Source: Brachynemurus nebulosus (lineage: Eukaryota; Arthropoda; Insecta; Neuroptera; Myrmeleontidae). From it: a stretch of 64,000 nt of DNA. How positions within the stretch are numbered: position 1 is the stretch's first letter; every line of letters starts with the position of its first letter. Positions 34,873 to 47,947 of the stretch are shown here, piece after piece. The notes beneath the pieces were generated by a model. That model saw only the letters and a list, made by a program, of their open reading frames with translations, was not told the DNA's origin and searched no databases. The stretch covers positions 12,673,527 through 12,737,526 of the forward strand of contig JAPWDM010000013.1 of NCBI GenBank assembly GCA_035578155.1, given 5' to 3'. The position numbers and the translations under genes were made by a program.

Positions 34873-37715
34873 GACACTGTCTCGTAAATTGTGTAAGATC
34901 CGACACTGACTATTACAAAACGATCCAGTGCGGGTAGGTCACCTCATGAAAACTACAAAATCCTAACCAGCCAAACAATTTTATAATTTGTAATTTTGAA
35001 TAACTATTATGAATTCGTAAGTATTTTGAAAAATTTTATAAAAAAATTTTGTCCTTCAACTTTCCGGACCTATATTTTTTTTTGCTGTGTATAAAAATAA
35101 TTTTGATAAGTATGTCGTCTATCAAAAAGTAATATTTAAATTTTCGGTAAGGATGTTGTGGTTAGTTACTTATATTATTAGTTTTTTCATACGCAAAATT
35201 ATATTTAATTTTAATAGTTTTCTAGCTAAACTTAATCATTAATCATTAATTTTCTAATTAATTATAAATAATAAGTACATAAAAACTTCCAAGAATGTGT
35301 TCTGAAAAAAATTAGGTACATACTTAAAAATAAATTTATATTATAAAAATATAAAATATAAATAAAAAATTATCTCAACATTTGGCACAGTAAATATAAA
35401 TATGTTTTTTAATTATGAATTATGATCAAATAATTGGTACATATGCGGTAGAAATATGAATATGTAAGTAATATGTATAATTTTTTTAATTTATATGAGC
35501 TAGACCTGCGATAATTAGGTTACTTTTATATTATTTAGTTTGGCTAGAGAAGATTTCCCAGTGCTACCACCATTATGTTTTTTTTTTTTTTTTTTAAAGT
35601 TATTTATATTTGTGCCGTCAACAGTCTTAATAGGGAACTTGACTGCAATTAAAAGGTGATTCTAAATACTTTGTTTTTACGTATTAACTAATTAATTTTT
35701 AATAAATTTTTGAAAATCCTAAAAAAAAACACTATTCAATTTTAAATGAATAAATTGGCGCGAAAAATGATCCACCATGGTGACGTATGCGATGATGTCA
35801 CATTTTGATGCAAGCGAATATTAATGTGTTCGCACTACTGTAACGTTAGGAAACGTTTTGCAGCATAAAATTTTCAACAAAAATATATTTTCAATAGATG
35901 TTAGGCTTTTTGTTTTGCAATATTTACAATTACTTATTGTGTCCAGTCGAAATAATATTTAAAACACGTGTAAAAATTGTGCATCAAACTACATAACTAT
36001 TTACATCATTTATGGTCTATTTCAGTTAAATTTAACCATGCTTCGTAACTTTGAATTTAAATAATTTCCGTTTTCTTGGCTTTATCTCTTTTATTATTGC
36101 ATTTATGTAAATTTTAAATTTGTAGTTTATTTTTAGAAAGGAATAGAAGATCGATTTGTTTAGAATATAAGAATTATTTAATTTTTTAACGAAAACTCAT
36201 GATCAATTTTATCTGAAAAGAGGTATACATGATTGTTCCTTATCTTATCTATGATATTTGTCATATTTGCTACAAAATATGACGTCATTTTAATGTAACG
36301 GCGCGTTTTTACTCATTTAAATAAAGGTTGAAAATTTATCATTTTCAAAGTAGAATTTTTAAATAACTAAAGAATATTTTTATTTGTCACTACTAAAATT
36401 AAATATATTTACGAGTAATACATAAATTTATTTAATATTTAAAAAAAATTTGAATACAGTCAGGTACCCTATTTTGCCATGCCGCACTTTACGTTAAAAA
36501 AATCAAAATCTCAGGACTTATAACGTCTGTAGCATTTTTTTTTAGTGACAGAGCTATTTCTAACAAACTACCAGTGTCCTATAAATTTTTCTTGACACTA
36601 ATAATCGCCATTTATTTAAATCAATAACTTTTATTCAGTTTATGTGACACTTTTCTGTTTTCAACAAGTTTACAAACTCTAGCTGGTATTTCAGAAATTA
36701 TAAAACTGAGGTATGGAATCTTATTATTTGAAAAATGACATAATTTCATAAGTATTTAGAAATAATTTTCACATTTATGTATTCGAACATTATGAAATAA
36801 TTTTAAACTTGTAATTTAATTATTTGACTTTACTGATTTGACCTTTAGTGATTCATAAGGCGATTTGTGGCTTTTACAAAGGTTTTTTCTAAAAATGATT
36901 TTTCGTTTCTTGTTTTACTTTTTCTGTTCTCTATTGCAAGTTTGGTCTTCAGATGTTTTGTTGTTTCACATTTCCATTTTCGTGTATCATTTTTAGTGAT
37001 GTACGTATTTCCTTTTTTGCAACCAACGAGTTGCTATATTTCACATTGTTTGATTTGATTAGTTTTGATCCAAACTAAAAGGTTTTTAGTTTCTTTTGTT
37101 TATGAAAAAAATTTTTTTAATTTTTTCATTTTTATTTTTATTTTTATTCATTTTTATATTCTTGTCTTGATAATGGTGTTTTGAGACACCGAAACCGGTC
37201 GACATGTTGAAGATTGGTTAAAAAATTCTGTTTGGTTTCTTGCTGGTCTTAATATTGAGGTTTATCGCCAAATAAAGTCAAATAATGAAAATACAAGTTT
37301 AAAATTTTTTGGCGAAAATAGAGGTAACAATTTATTTATGAAATAATTTGTTTAAATATGGGTAAAGTTAGAAGGCTTTAACAACTCGTAAAATTACCAA
37401 CGCACTTCTAATACAAATTTGAAAACCTCCCACTGTTTAAAATTATCTCCTGTTCGGTTTTTGTATTCTTTTGTACTTTTTGCTTTTAATTTCGAATGAC
37501 TTAGTATTAAAACTAGTATTTGGAACGCGACAAAAAACTGTCTAGTATATCGAAAACATAATATATGAGTTTAGGTCAAGCACAAGATTTTGATGGGAAA
37601 CAAATATTGATTGATTCAAGCTCTGCTCTGCTCTCCAAATCATAACATTCCAGTCTCTAGTTATGAGATATATAGTATGCAAATTTATTTATGTAATTAT
37701 TCTGTTGTACATAAA
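34873..37715. other. AT-rich gap with repeat fragments
   Basis: It holds the inverted copy 35998-36232 of the segment at 30697-30935, and a Penelope-like terminal sequence at 37165-37275 (GGTGTTTTGAGACACCGAAA CC). No host gene was recognised. Confidence 0.45.
35998..36232. repeat. Inverted copy of 30697-30935
   Basis: GTTAAATTTAACCATGCTTC ... CTTTTATTATTGCATTTATG ... AACGAAAACTCATGATCAAT matches the other segment in reverse complement at roughly 90%. Both are probably parts of one dispersed element. Confidence 0.7.
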
Positions 37716-39252
37716 CAGGGCCGGCGCTAGAGTTTTTGCCGCCCCGGGCAAGATATAAACTTAACGCCCCTATTTCTCTAAAACAAATAATAAAAAAAAT
37801 TGATTTCTTACTTTCCCAGAGTGAGAAGTAATATTTCAGTGTTTTCAGCGAAAAAGCTTTAAAACTATAGTTACTTGGAAGTATACAGAACTGCATAAAA
37901 CATTTAGTTCGTCTGCTAATTCCATATGGAATATATCTTTTTCATTTTTTATATGATCAGATAAGGCATTTTCTAAATTCTTGCATTTCAATATTAAATC
38001 ACTTATTTAAATTTCTTATAATTTGTGTATGTCATATAAAAATTAAAAATATGTACAGTGTTTTTCAAGTTACAAGAATCTCTCTGTTACTAAACTTATT
38101 GTTAGTGCTATTATAAGCACATTAAAAAAGAAATCTACTTTAAATTTTATTTTCATCGTACGAGATTGAGCTTCCTTTTATTTCGGTAGCCGCGCAAGTA
38201 CATACTTTCACTTTCTTGAAGTTCTGGATTTGTTTTTTCTTCCAATTCTCTAGAAGCTAGCAGTTCAGCGGATCGTCTTTCCATGATTTCTGACGTTGTA
38301 TCTAGTTTACTTAACGAACAACTCATTTTTTTTAATGTTTGCGTTTCTTTACGCCCTTCTCTTACGGTATTAAGCACCTAATAACCGTTTCCACCCATAT
38401 TCTGACATAATTAATAGGATTTGTAAACTTACACTATATTTAATCCAAAAAAGTCAATAGTAAAAAGTTCTAATTAAAAAGTTTATAATAAATATTATAA
38501 AATATTAACAATAAAGAAGATAGTAACTTAAGCAAAACATAGGTATAAAATACAGAAAAAAAGAAAATCTAAAACATTAGCAAATTCACAAAATTCACTA
38601 AATACAACAACTAGTTCTTCGCACTGTACAGATTTAAATTACACTCGTATCTACCGTTATCAGTTTTACCATCGTCAGATATATTTATCTTAACTAAAAA
38701 ATTTGTTTCCTTTTCAAAAATTTTTAAAATTTCTTTTAATGAATGGTCAGTTAGTCAGTCAACTCTTTCATTGGTACATAAAATACAATACCGTATCCCA
38801 TGTGAATCGAAAACACAAGTTTTCGAAAACACAAGCTTTAAAAATAAAGGTTTAAATTTCACAAACACAAAATTTATTGTTATTGAATTTGTCAATAAAT
38901 AATACAATTTTTTTGTTTAAAAAGGTTCTACAAGTACAGTTTTTTGCAAACAAATGTGGAATATTGGCCTTTTTTCGTAAAAGACAATAAATAAGCCAAG
39001 TAGAAATTTACAAATACACCACACACAAAGGCATAGATAGATATTATGCATTCTTAAAATATAAAAGAAATATTTTTACCTAAATGATTTTTGAGAATTT
39101 TTAAATTTTTAAAAATAATCTATTCATTCTTGATGTCTCAAAGATTTTTTTAGTTAAAGTTTACAAACTGCTGCAACTGACCAAAATGCCGCCCTTAATT
39201 CTTGCCGCCCCGGGCAATTGCCCGGTTTGCCCGTGCGGTTGCGCCGGCCCTG
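37716..39252. mobile_element. hAT element, 1.5 kb, perfect 8-bp duplication
   Basis: It starts CAGGGCCGGCGCTAGAG and ends GGTTGCGCCGGCCCTG, flanked by TACATAAA on both sides (37708-37715, 39253-39260). GCCGCCCCGGGCAA appears near both ends. A 74-codon minus frame at 38153-38377 does not look like a hAT transposase to me, so I treat the element as non-autonomous. Confidence 0.88.
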
Positions 39253-39516
39253 TACATAAAGTGTATATACAAGAATTTAATTACTTCTACTGCTTTATTA
39301 ATACATACTAGAGCAGTTTGTATGGATGCAGTCGTTCGAATTCTATACGAATGGAAGTTTTTTGTTGGAATCAGTTCAGTAAATAGTGAGGATTATGACA
39401 ATCCATGTTACCAAATGGTAATCTGGTTTGTTACTGTTTAAAATAATTTTGTCGATAACAAAGAGACAAATAATATTTTTGAGGAAGGTTTAGGTGATTT
39501 TTGGATAATAATTATA

Positions 39517-40105
39517 AGGAATATTTTTGGAATAAATGATCACCAAGTTACATTAAAAAGTTTTCTTTGTTTTTTATTGGCTACGTACGTTTCGAGAATA
39601 AATCTCTTCTTCAGGCCATAATCTTAAAATACTAGAAACAAACATATTAAAATACTAAATGGTAATACAATAATTCAAATACTTACAGTTTTTTTCAAAA
39701 AACAAATCAAAATGAAAAATTATTATAGTTATTAAGATAAAATTTTTTTAAAAATACACAAATTTACAATCAAAAAATAAAAATTTAAATTAACACAAAA
39801 AATTTTTTTAAAGAAATTTAAAAAAGTTTTAAAATTATATTGTTGAAAAAATAATAAAATACCTTTTTAAAAGTATTACGTCACACATTGAAATGAATTA
39901 AAAATCAAAAAATCAAAAAACAAAAAATTACAAAAATCAAACAACAAATTGAAATAGACAAAATAGGTCCACAGATGGTACTTCATGTTTATTATGTTTT
40001 ATAGAGAGTAATAATAATACGTTTATGTAAGTGGATATTATTTATAGAACAAAGAAAACTTTTTGATGTAACTTGGTGATCATTTATTCCAAAAATATTC
40101 CTTAT
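39517..40105. mobile_element. Penelope-like remnant with inverted 55-bp arms
   Basis: AATAAATGATCACCAAGTTA CATTAAAAAGTTTTCTTTG at 39535 faces its reverse complement at 40052-40090. Inside the left arm side, the minus strand reads GGCCTGAAGAAGAGATTTAT TCTCGAAACG (39617-39588), the string typical of Penelope-like element termini. Between the arms is A-rich low-complexity DNA. Confidence 0.55.
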
Positions 40106-40317
40106 AAATAATATTTTTGAAATCAAACAAATTTTTTAATATTTTTTGACCGATTTTCAACAAAAAATGTTCAGTAACTTATTTTTTTTTATCAAGTTGA
40201 TATTTTCCATATTAATTTTTAGAAATTAAAAAAAATAAGATTTCCAAAAAAAAGAAAATGACGATTTTAAAATTTTTATATATACATAATATGTAAAAAT
40301 AATTTAAATTTTTTATA

Positions 40318-40900
40318 TACACTACCGTTCAAAAGTTTGGAAACACTATGAAAATTCAGTAAAATCATCACTGGATAGATAATAATCACATTTATTTGGT
40401 TTAAAATATGAATTTTATTTGGACATGTTAATCATACTTAATTATACTAATATTGCTACAAAAAATAAATTTATGGCTTAAATATTAGATTCTAACTTCA
40501 TCAAAGAAACCACCCATCTTCTTGCTGACTTGTTTGCAAATTCTGGGCCACCATTTACAAGTTTATTAAAATATTCTTTGTCCAATTTTTCCATTCATCT
40601 TTTAAGAATGTCCAGAGTTGTACGAAACTAGATCGAGAACGATTTTTCACCAGCTACACAGTTACTTTAAGAGAACAGTTGTCTGTTGTGTCATTTACGA
40701 GACTGTAATAAAACACGTGCATTTATCAAAAACAAAACGGGAGACTACCGACAAACTATGTAAAAGCTTTTATAATATTGTTAGTTATTATTGTGGTAAT
40801 TTATTTTAATAACAAACTAATTCATTAAAATGCCTGGTAAAGAAATTTTGTAATCTGCAAAAATATGTTTGTTTCCAAACTTTTGAACGAGAGTGTGTGT
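40318..40900. mobile_element. Tc1/mariner-like remnant
   Basis: Ends ACTACCGTTCAAAAGTTTGG (40321) and CCAAACTTTTGAACGAGAGT (40875-40894) are the classic Tc1-type inverted repeat. The roughly 530-bp interior has a 63-codon frame at 40618-40809 with no DDE signature, so it is inactive. Confidence 0.8.
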
Positions 40901-41544
40901 AAAAAAATCGAAAAACTTTTAAATTTTGGCAAATTTTTGAAAAAAAACTTATATTTTCGAGTCGGGCTGAAGAATTAATCTATGATTTTTGGACTTCTAA
41001 CGTTTTCATTAAATTTCCTAAAAATTGGTTGTTTTGTTCGAGAGTTATCGCGCTGATACATGTATACATTGAATCCGAACAACTGCACCCATACCATCTG
41101 CTCTATATATACTTCTTATTCTTATTTTCTGATATTTCATATAAATATCCATATTCGTCATACAAAACACATGTAATCATGTCATCAATTCAGTTGAAAT
41201 GTGTTTATTAATAATCTTAAATTTCATGTTTTATTTATTTGTTTTTATATTGAAATTAATTATAGTGATCTTGTAATTTGATAGGGATCTAATTTTTTTA
41301 TTCTTTTGTTACAAAATTATAAAAATATTATAAAAACCGGGCAAGAACGTGTCGACTGCGTCCACATTTGGGTTCCGTATCGTGATAATTTCGTTCCCAA
41401 ATTAATCGAAATTACTTTCATTCCGAATTCTTATCACGGACTAATTATATCTGTCAATTTTTTTCAGTATTTTTGAGATCGTTAACGCCATTATCTTAAT
41501 GGGGAATTTGACTAATTTTGGGAAACTATTTTAAAATACGTATA
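40901..41544. other. Short gap with a family A fragment
   Basis: CGTTTTCATTAAATTTCCTA ... GTTCGAGAGTTATCGCGCTG at 41000-41055 is a piece of repeat family A. The rest is AT-rich with no gene seen. Confidence 0.45.
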
Positions 41545-41996
41545 CTGTGTGAGTTTTTCGAGAGTTACCATTTTTATTACAGCCAAACCGTTGACTTAAT
41601 CGAAAAATTGTTCAAATAAGAGTTGTAGATATCGACGGGGGCAACCGATTGCTATACTCAGGAGCTTTATAGCTCTTATGGTTTTCGAGCTATGATACAA
41701 ACTTAGATTTTTAAATGGGACTATATATTAATTTTTCAATAAGACTGATCTAATGAATTAATTAACAACATAAATGAGCAAAAAAATTTTTTTTACTCAA
41801 GTTTAATTTTTTAATTTTTCTTTAATTTATCAGTTAGGCGGTAAAAATATGCATATGTATTTGAGGCTACTTCAACCGATAGTGTTTTTCTTGCTTACAT
41901 TTCTATTACATCCAAGAAAAGAACCTTTTCCAGTACCATTTCTATCATAAAAATTTGGTTGTAATAGAAATGGCAACTCGCAAAAAACTCACATGG
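41545..41996. mobile_element. TA-flanked MITE, family B copy 3
   Basis: Ends CTGTGTGAGTTTTTCGAGAG and CTCGCAAAAAACTCACATGG are bordered by TA. The interior matches copy 1 (13889-14343) in reverse complement nearly throughout, including ATATGCATATGTATTTGAGG. Length is 452 bp against 455 bp. Confidence 0.8.
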
Positions 41997-42639
41997 TATT
42001 TATGTATTATACATGTATATAATTTTAATTTTTAAAAATAATGCCGAAAATCGTTAGAAAAAATTAATTTAATATTTGTTCTCAAAATTTGCGCGGAAAC
42101 GTTTATTAGCTCCAGTTACGTCACATTCTCTAGATAGTAACAGGTGTCATGTAACTAAGAAAAAAAACTGTTTATTTTTTTTATAACTAGGAAAAAAATT
42201 GTTGATTTTAAAAAAAATTAATTAAATTCAAGTTAATTTCCATAGTTATGTTTGCTAATCGGAATTTACGTAGCGACCCTAGTGGCGACAGTGTTGAAAT
42301 ATAAGAGAAAGCAACGTCCCAGCCCATTTCTGCTGACGTAATTTATAGTTGAAATATATTAATTTTTTTAAAATTAAGTAATGATAGGATGAATTAACAT
42401 AATAAATTGTTGTTTTTTATTATCAATTATCATTAAAATTTGTTTTTATTGTTTTTCTTTAATACTGTCAAATACCCTATTGGTGGGAAGATGTTTACAA
42501 AACAAAAAAAAAAATTTACGCACATTTAAAAACAACTGTTTGATAAGGTTTAATTATTAATTAAATTTACAATTGATTAGAAATAATTATACACAAATAT
42601 TAGTGAGAAACCACATCCTAATTATTGTGTGGCATTGAT

Positions 42640-42700
42640 AAAAAGTTCCAAGTGCGTGTTGCACACGCATTAAACTAGGGTTCCTCAATGGATAGTGTTT
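42640..42700 (-). repeat. Hairpin-ended repeat, terminus
   Basis: CAAGTGCGTGTTGCACACGC ATTAAACTAGGGTTCCTCAA: a 6-7 bp stem followed by a conserved tail. It is one of six related termini (31510, 34188, 42650, 52188, 54021, 57470). Confidence 0.6.
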
Positions 42701-43223
42701 CACAGCTTTTGGCATTTAAGGACATGTCTTTGTACGGGTGCCCGGGAAAAAGTAAAAGAAGCTTTATACTATAACTGACACTAAAGGTGTACCTACTCTT
42801 TTCTTTAAATTTTTTCTCATAATTTTTTATCAATATTGACCCATTATTTAAATATTGAAAATTTTCATAATACAGCCTCTTTTTCTTGTAAGTTTTTGTT
42901 CTTGGGTGTATGTAAATGCACCCGCTAAAAAGGCACCTCATCAATCTTCATTTAATATAACGTACAGTAAAAAAAAACCAATTTAATTTACATTTTTTCA
43001 GTTTTTCTACTCCCTTTTTTTGTAAAAATTTCTGAGAAGGGTTCGTGATAATTCTTTACGTATACAAGTTTAGTATATCTTGACAAGAATAATTGTACCT
43101 TTGAAAATAATATATGAAATGACCAACTAACAAAACATTTATATTATTATGTTTTTTCCCATGAGTTCCCGAATACTATCAAAAATGTAGGGTGGGTAAG
43201 TTGAAAGAGTTTTTCTTTCCCTA

Positions 43224-43767
43224 CAGCTGAACTTTTTTTTTATGCGGTGGATAGGGACCGCATAAAAAAATCGCACAAAAAAATGTATTCAAAAATATCA
43301 TAAATAGCTATAAAAAGATTAGTTAGATCCAGATTGTAAAAAAAAAACTTTTTTTATGCAGTGGATCGGGACCGCATAAAAAAAGTTTATCGAAAATACA
43401 TAACTCAAAACCCTCAAAATCTCAATTTTAATAGTAGTTGCTTTTCTAAACAAGATAAAGCCTTAATTTACACGTAGAAACGTTTTATTTCATTTTTATA
43501 ATATTATGAAAATTCTGAGAAACATATCTGTAAAAAAATTAAATGATGCAATAACTTATGTTCTTATTCAATGTATTAATTAAATGCTTGAAAGCCGTTA
43601 AAAAGTATTTTTATCAAAGAAAGTTATTACACTAAATGTTTAAGTTTCTTACTGTCTTGATTTTGATTCATATTATGCATTTTAATGGCCATTTTTTTAA
43701 AAATCGCATAAAAAAATTGCACAAAGAAAACCGCACAAAAAAGACCGCATAAAAAAAGGTTTAGCTG
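43224..43767. mobile_element. TA-flanked pogo-like MITE
   Basis: Left CAGCTGAACTTTTTTTTTATGCGG and right CCGCATAAAAAAAGGTTTAGCTG, with TA on each side (43222-43223, 43768-43769). Internal GGGACCGCATAAAAAA, ATCGCACAAAAAA and ATCGCATAAAAAA units repeat near both ends. 544 bp, no ORF. Confidence 0.8.
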
Positions 43768-43849
43768 TATTTCGGAACTATATTTTTTTTTTTAAACTTT
43801 AGAACCCATTAATTTTTGATTTATACCTAAAAATGTGTGAAAAGATTCT

Positions 43850-44200
43850 GCTCAAATATATATACGTATGTATTTATGTGTCCGCGTGATAACTCTCGAA
43901 TGAAACATTCTATTTTTACGAAATTTGGTGAAAATATTGGAAGTCCAAAAATCTTGGATGAGCTCTTCAGCTAGACACGTCCGATGCCTCAAACATGGTT
44001 CTTTAGACAATTTTCGTGAAAAAAAAGTTTTTTGCGAAAATTTTTCCAAGTTCAAAACTTTTAAGACATTTCTTTACACCATTAGAAAGAGGAGAAAAAA
44101 TCAAATATAAAAGGTTTTTGAACTAATATTCTAGGTTAACTGGTTTCCGAAAAAAATTAATTTTTATCAACGGAAATTCGCTATATTTCGCGGAAATCTT
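43850..44200 (+). repeat. Repeat family A, copy 2 (5' truncated)
   Basis: It begins in the TATATACGTATGTATTTATG tract, then GATAACTCTCGAATGAAAC, GAAATTTGGTGAAAATATTG, and ends near GGAAATTCGCTATATTTCG. The frame shared with other copies carries a TAG at about 43973. Confidence 0.65.
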
Positions 44201-44780
44201 CGATGCGCGAGTCAGTCTTGTATTTCATCAAACTAAGATGGTATTTTCGTTCTTTGAATAATCTGCGCAACTTTATCTTCCGTTATCACTGTCAAATTAA
44301 AAGTGAGAAAATTATAACCGGTAATCTTGTCTTCTTTATTCGTCTTTTCTGAAATGTGTGCGGTGTAAAGGTAATTTATTTTCTTTCATTTTCGTCTGTC
44401 TGTTTTTCTCAAAATTTGCTAAACAACAAAATAAGTTCAAATCTCCTCTTTTTGTTCCGTTTAATGTAAAATAAATAAATTTTTATTTATATACATAAAT
44501 AACAGATTGATGTTTATTCGTTTACTTTTTATGAAATTTCAGCTTTATGTCGTCTCAGTGGGAAAGGTTAAAAGATGACGATTAATGATTTATTAAGTAT
44601 GTAAAAAGATTTGTTTCCTTATTTACGTATAAACTTTTGTACGACAAGATAAAAAGAGTGAGTATTTATTTTAATTGAAGTGGAGTAAGCAGGGTCGGCA
44701 CGCCGAAAAGTGGGACCCAGTGCAAAGTGGATTTGCCGGCCTTTGAAAGAAATTTCGTATAATAAAATGATAATTTATTA

Positions 44781-45900
44781 GGGTTGACCGGGGTAATTGT
44801 GAATTGTGGTAATTGTGAACGGCGCCTATAATTTCTAAAATAACATTAATATTGTTAAAAATCAACTCTTAATATGTTTTTCTGTACTTTCTTAATATGC
44901 TATTAAAATTTCATAACAATTCTCTAAGTATTAGTATCTTTTTTTTTATTTTGAAAAAACCCTTGCAAAATTTTATGTATCTTACTTCGACCAATCCTCA
45001 AAAAAAAATTTTTTTAAATACATTTTCTTTTTTTAAAAGGTAAGAAATGGTTAAAAGTACTTTTAAAGAAGTGGTTTAAGCCCTGAGAGGGTTCTTTATT
45101 AATTGCTAAAGAAATTGGACAATTTATCACCAATTCACAATTACCCTATGATTTTAAAATTGAGGGGGGAATTGTGAACGTCATTCACAAATGCCCCCAT
45201 TCGGTAAAAAATTTCAGTAGTGTCCTTTTCAGAGTTGAAAATGTTGATGAAGGTGCTGATGACCTTATTGTACAAGTTTCCGTTGTACAAACAATACAAA
45301 AAAAAATGTTGTTTTTTTTATTCAAGTAAACTAAATGTATTTCTTTGAGAAAGTCTTATTTTCCTTGTTTTTGTGTGAATACATGGAATGTTTTGATTTT
45401 TTATATGATAAAATGACAAAATATCATCAAAATATCATTTTTAGCTTGTAATAAATTTGTTCCTACAATTTTTGTTATTTATATTTAACCTTGATTTTTT
45501 GTAGAAATTTGAGGTATGCGTAATTTGCATTAAACAAAGAGAAATTGTGACCGCTAAAGTACGATGAAATTTTGAAAGTGGAGTAAATGTAAAGAATTTG
45601 AGCTGGGCTTTACTCTGACGTACCACACTTCTCTTGTAATCCATTCTAAATAATTTTTTGGATGGCATTCACTTTTACCCCGAAATTCATAAGATTTGCA
45701 AAACCGCACGGGGGAAATGTGAATGGCTTATAAAATTTTTGTTTTTCATACGAATTTGCTCAAAATTTGTGTGGTGTATCCTGAATAATATAGAATTAAA
45801 AGTAAATCAACCATAATGTGATATATAAAATAGAAAATACTTAAAACAACGCTTTTATCTCAACTCATAAAAATCCATTCACAATTACCCCGGTCAACCC
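44781..45900. mobile_element. TA-flanked inverted-repeat element (1.1 kb)
   Basis: Starts GGGTTGACCGGGGTAATTGT and ends ACAATTACCCCGGTCAACCC, a near-perfect inverted repeat of more than 20 bp, with TA at 44779-44780 and 45901-45902. The word AATTGTGAA / TTCACAATTACCC recurs through the interior (45126, 45171, 45720, 45876). No transposase motif was seen. Confidence 0.85.
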
Positions 45901-45949
45901 TACATTCTATTATTTTTAAATTGTACAAATTCATATAGAGTAAGGGAAT

Positions 45950-46165
45950 CTCTAGACATTTTCTTCTTATTGGATCCCCTGCCTCCTCTTAAGCAGCTCC
46001 GACGAGAGGGTAGGAAAGCCGGGATTGCAACCCCGGGTCTCGTAGCTGTCGATAGGGGACCCGGAGAAAAACTTAAGAATTTTTTTTTGCTCATCACTTA
46101 GTTTTTAGGGTGGAAATTAAAAAAAAATGCGGTTCATTTCCGGGGCCCTCCATTTCCCCCCACAG
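45950..46165. repeat. GC-rich SINE-like or tRNA-like fragment
   Basis: An isolated GC-rich stretch. The minus strand has GACCCGGGGTTGCAATCCCG, resembling a degenerate tRNA B box, next to GGAGGCAGGGGATCCAATAA. A hAT-like CACAGCCCTG lies at 46160. Not folded; low certainty. Confidence 0.25.
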
Positions 46166-46417
46166 CCCTGGTCATCAGAAATAGAGCACATACAAAATGT
46201 GTCTTAAGCTATCTTATTTACAAATCTTTTCAAAACAGACAATTTGACCGGACCTTTAATAGTCTAAATAGTCCATATTTGTAAAATTATGATCCAGAAA
46301 ATGTAAAACTCTACAGCAAATTTTACATTATAACTATTATAAATTTTAATTTATAACATCCGTCAGCGCACCTGAGTGTCAGCTTAAAATAATTGAACGT
46401 TTCCAGTAGAAACTCAC

Positions 46418-46905
46418 TTTTAGCGAATTTCCAGAATGGAATTCAGCTACTACAGCCACTGTCATAACGCGACCTGAGCCCGGGACCATGGCAGAAATTT
46501 GTTTTGAGGTCCCTAGAAATCGAAAATAATATTCGCTTAAATTTATATATATGTACTATCAGTGTCCGCACGATAACTTTCGAATGAAAGACCCTATCTT
46601 TACGAAATTTGGTGAAAATATTGAAAGTTCCAAACCGTTGGACGAGTTCTTTAACCAGGCACGTCCGATGCCCGGAACATGGTTTTTTTGGCAAATTTCG
46701 TGAAAAAAATTAGTTTTTTGTCAAAATTTCCCTTTATTCAAAAATTTTTGCGACATTTTTTTACACTATTGGAACGAAGAGAAAAAGTCACACAAAAAAG
46801 GTCTTTAAACTATTTTTCTATCTCAACTAGTTTCCGAGAAAAACTAATTTTTTTAAACGAAAATTCGCTATGTTATGCAGAATGTTGCGACAGGGGTATT
46901 TTGTA
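46418..46905 (+). repeat. Repeat family A, copy 3
   Basis: TTTAGCGAATTTCCAGAATG start, GAGGTCCCTAGAAATCGAAA, a short TATATATG tract, CGATAACTTTCGAATGAAAG, TTTGGTGAAAATATTGAAAG, ending TTCGCTATGTTATGCAGAAT GTTGCGACAGGGG. The shared frame stays open through most of it. Confidence 0.75.
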
Positions 46906-47939
46906 TTGCTGTTTTGATTGTAAATAATTTATTCATTTTTGACAAAGGGATTGATAATTCGTAAAAAAAAAATATTGTTGGAAAAGTAGAGCAAACGCCA
47001 CTCTTCAAAAAATTATATTTTCTCATCAACAATTTCAGTGTTGGTTTGTTAGTTTTTCCACGTCTGTTTTGAGTGATTTTTTCACTAATGAATATCAGTG
47101 AAAAGTACATTATATGTATGTACACATACCTTACTATGAAATATATATAAATCTAGGTCATGACCTTTGTGAATACACTACGTGTTAAAAGTGTTCAAAA
47201 ATTCAATTCAAAAATGTTCTTTTTTTACGAAATTCTAAGGAACAGACAGACAAAGTTGTATCTTGCTCCTGGATCGATGTTTTATAAATACTTTAATCCA
47301 AGGGTTTCTAAAGTGTGACCCGCGGAACAAATGTGGATTGCGAATTCCAAAAATATTCTTTTCATAAAAACATTTTTTTGTTGGAAAATATCATAAATTG
47401 GGTTTTTAGGTAGTTAAGTCAAAATAACCCAATTTATTCAAGAATTTAATTTCTGCCTGTAATTTTTCTAATTTTGTCAAAAATACAAAAACCATAGTAT
47501 CGAAAATTTTCAATAAGCAGCTTCAACTTTCATGTCTCTAGTATCAAAATTATGGTTTTTGGTGCTTTCAAAAAATTTGTAACCGTAGTGACGTTATCAA
47601 TTCCAATTTTGTATTTTTTAAATTGATAGCTACAAAAATAGTTTGAATCAAATCTATTGGTGAAATTTTGGGTAATCTGAGCGCCAAATTTTCATTTTTC
47701 CTGTAAAAATGGCCAACCTCGTTCAGAAAATGTGATTTTCTGTTAGGCTTTAGTTCTCGTACATATTTTGAAAATATAGCGAATACCACTTTTTTTCTTT
47801 CAAAATTTTGCAGTTTCTTCTCAAAAAAGTAAAATTTTATTATCAATATCAATATTTTTACAATAATTATTTGAAAACGTTACTACGGATATCATCGGTT
47901 ATTGCATTGATTACTATATTACAGTCATATCCTGGTCAT
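46906..47939. other. AT-rich gap
   Basis: No gene recognised. GGGTTTCTAAAGTGTGACCC GCGG at 47300-47322 resembles hAT MITE ends of the 23345 type but lacks a partner. Confidence 0.4.
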
Positions 47940-47947
47940 ATTTGACT

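Noticed and set aside
38153..38377. 74-codon frame inside the hAT element as transposase
   Set aside because: No BED zinc finger, DDE or C-terminal dimerisation motif seen.
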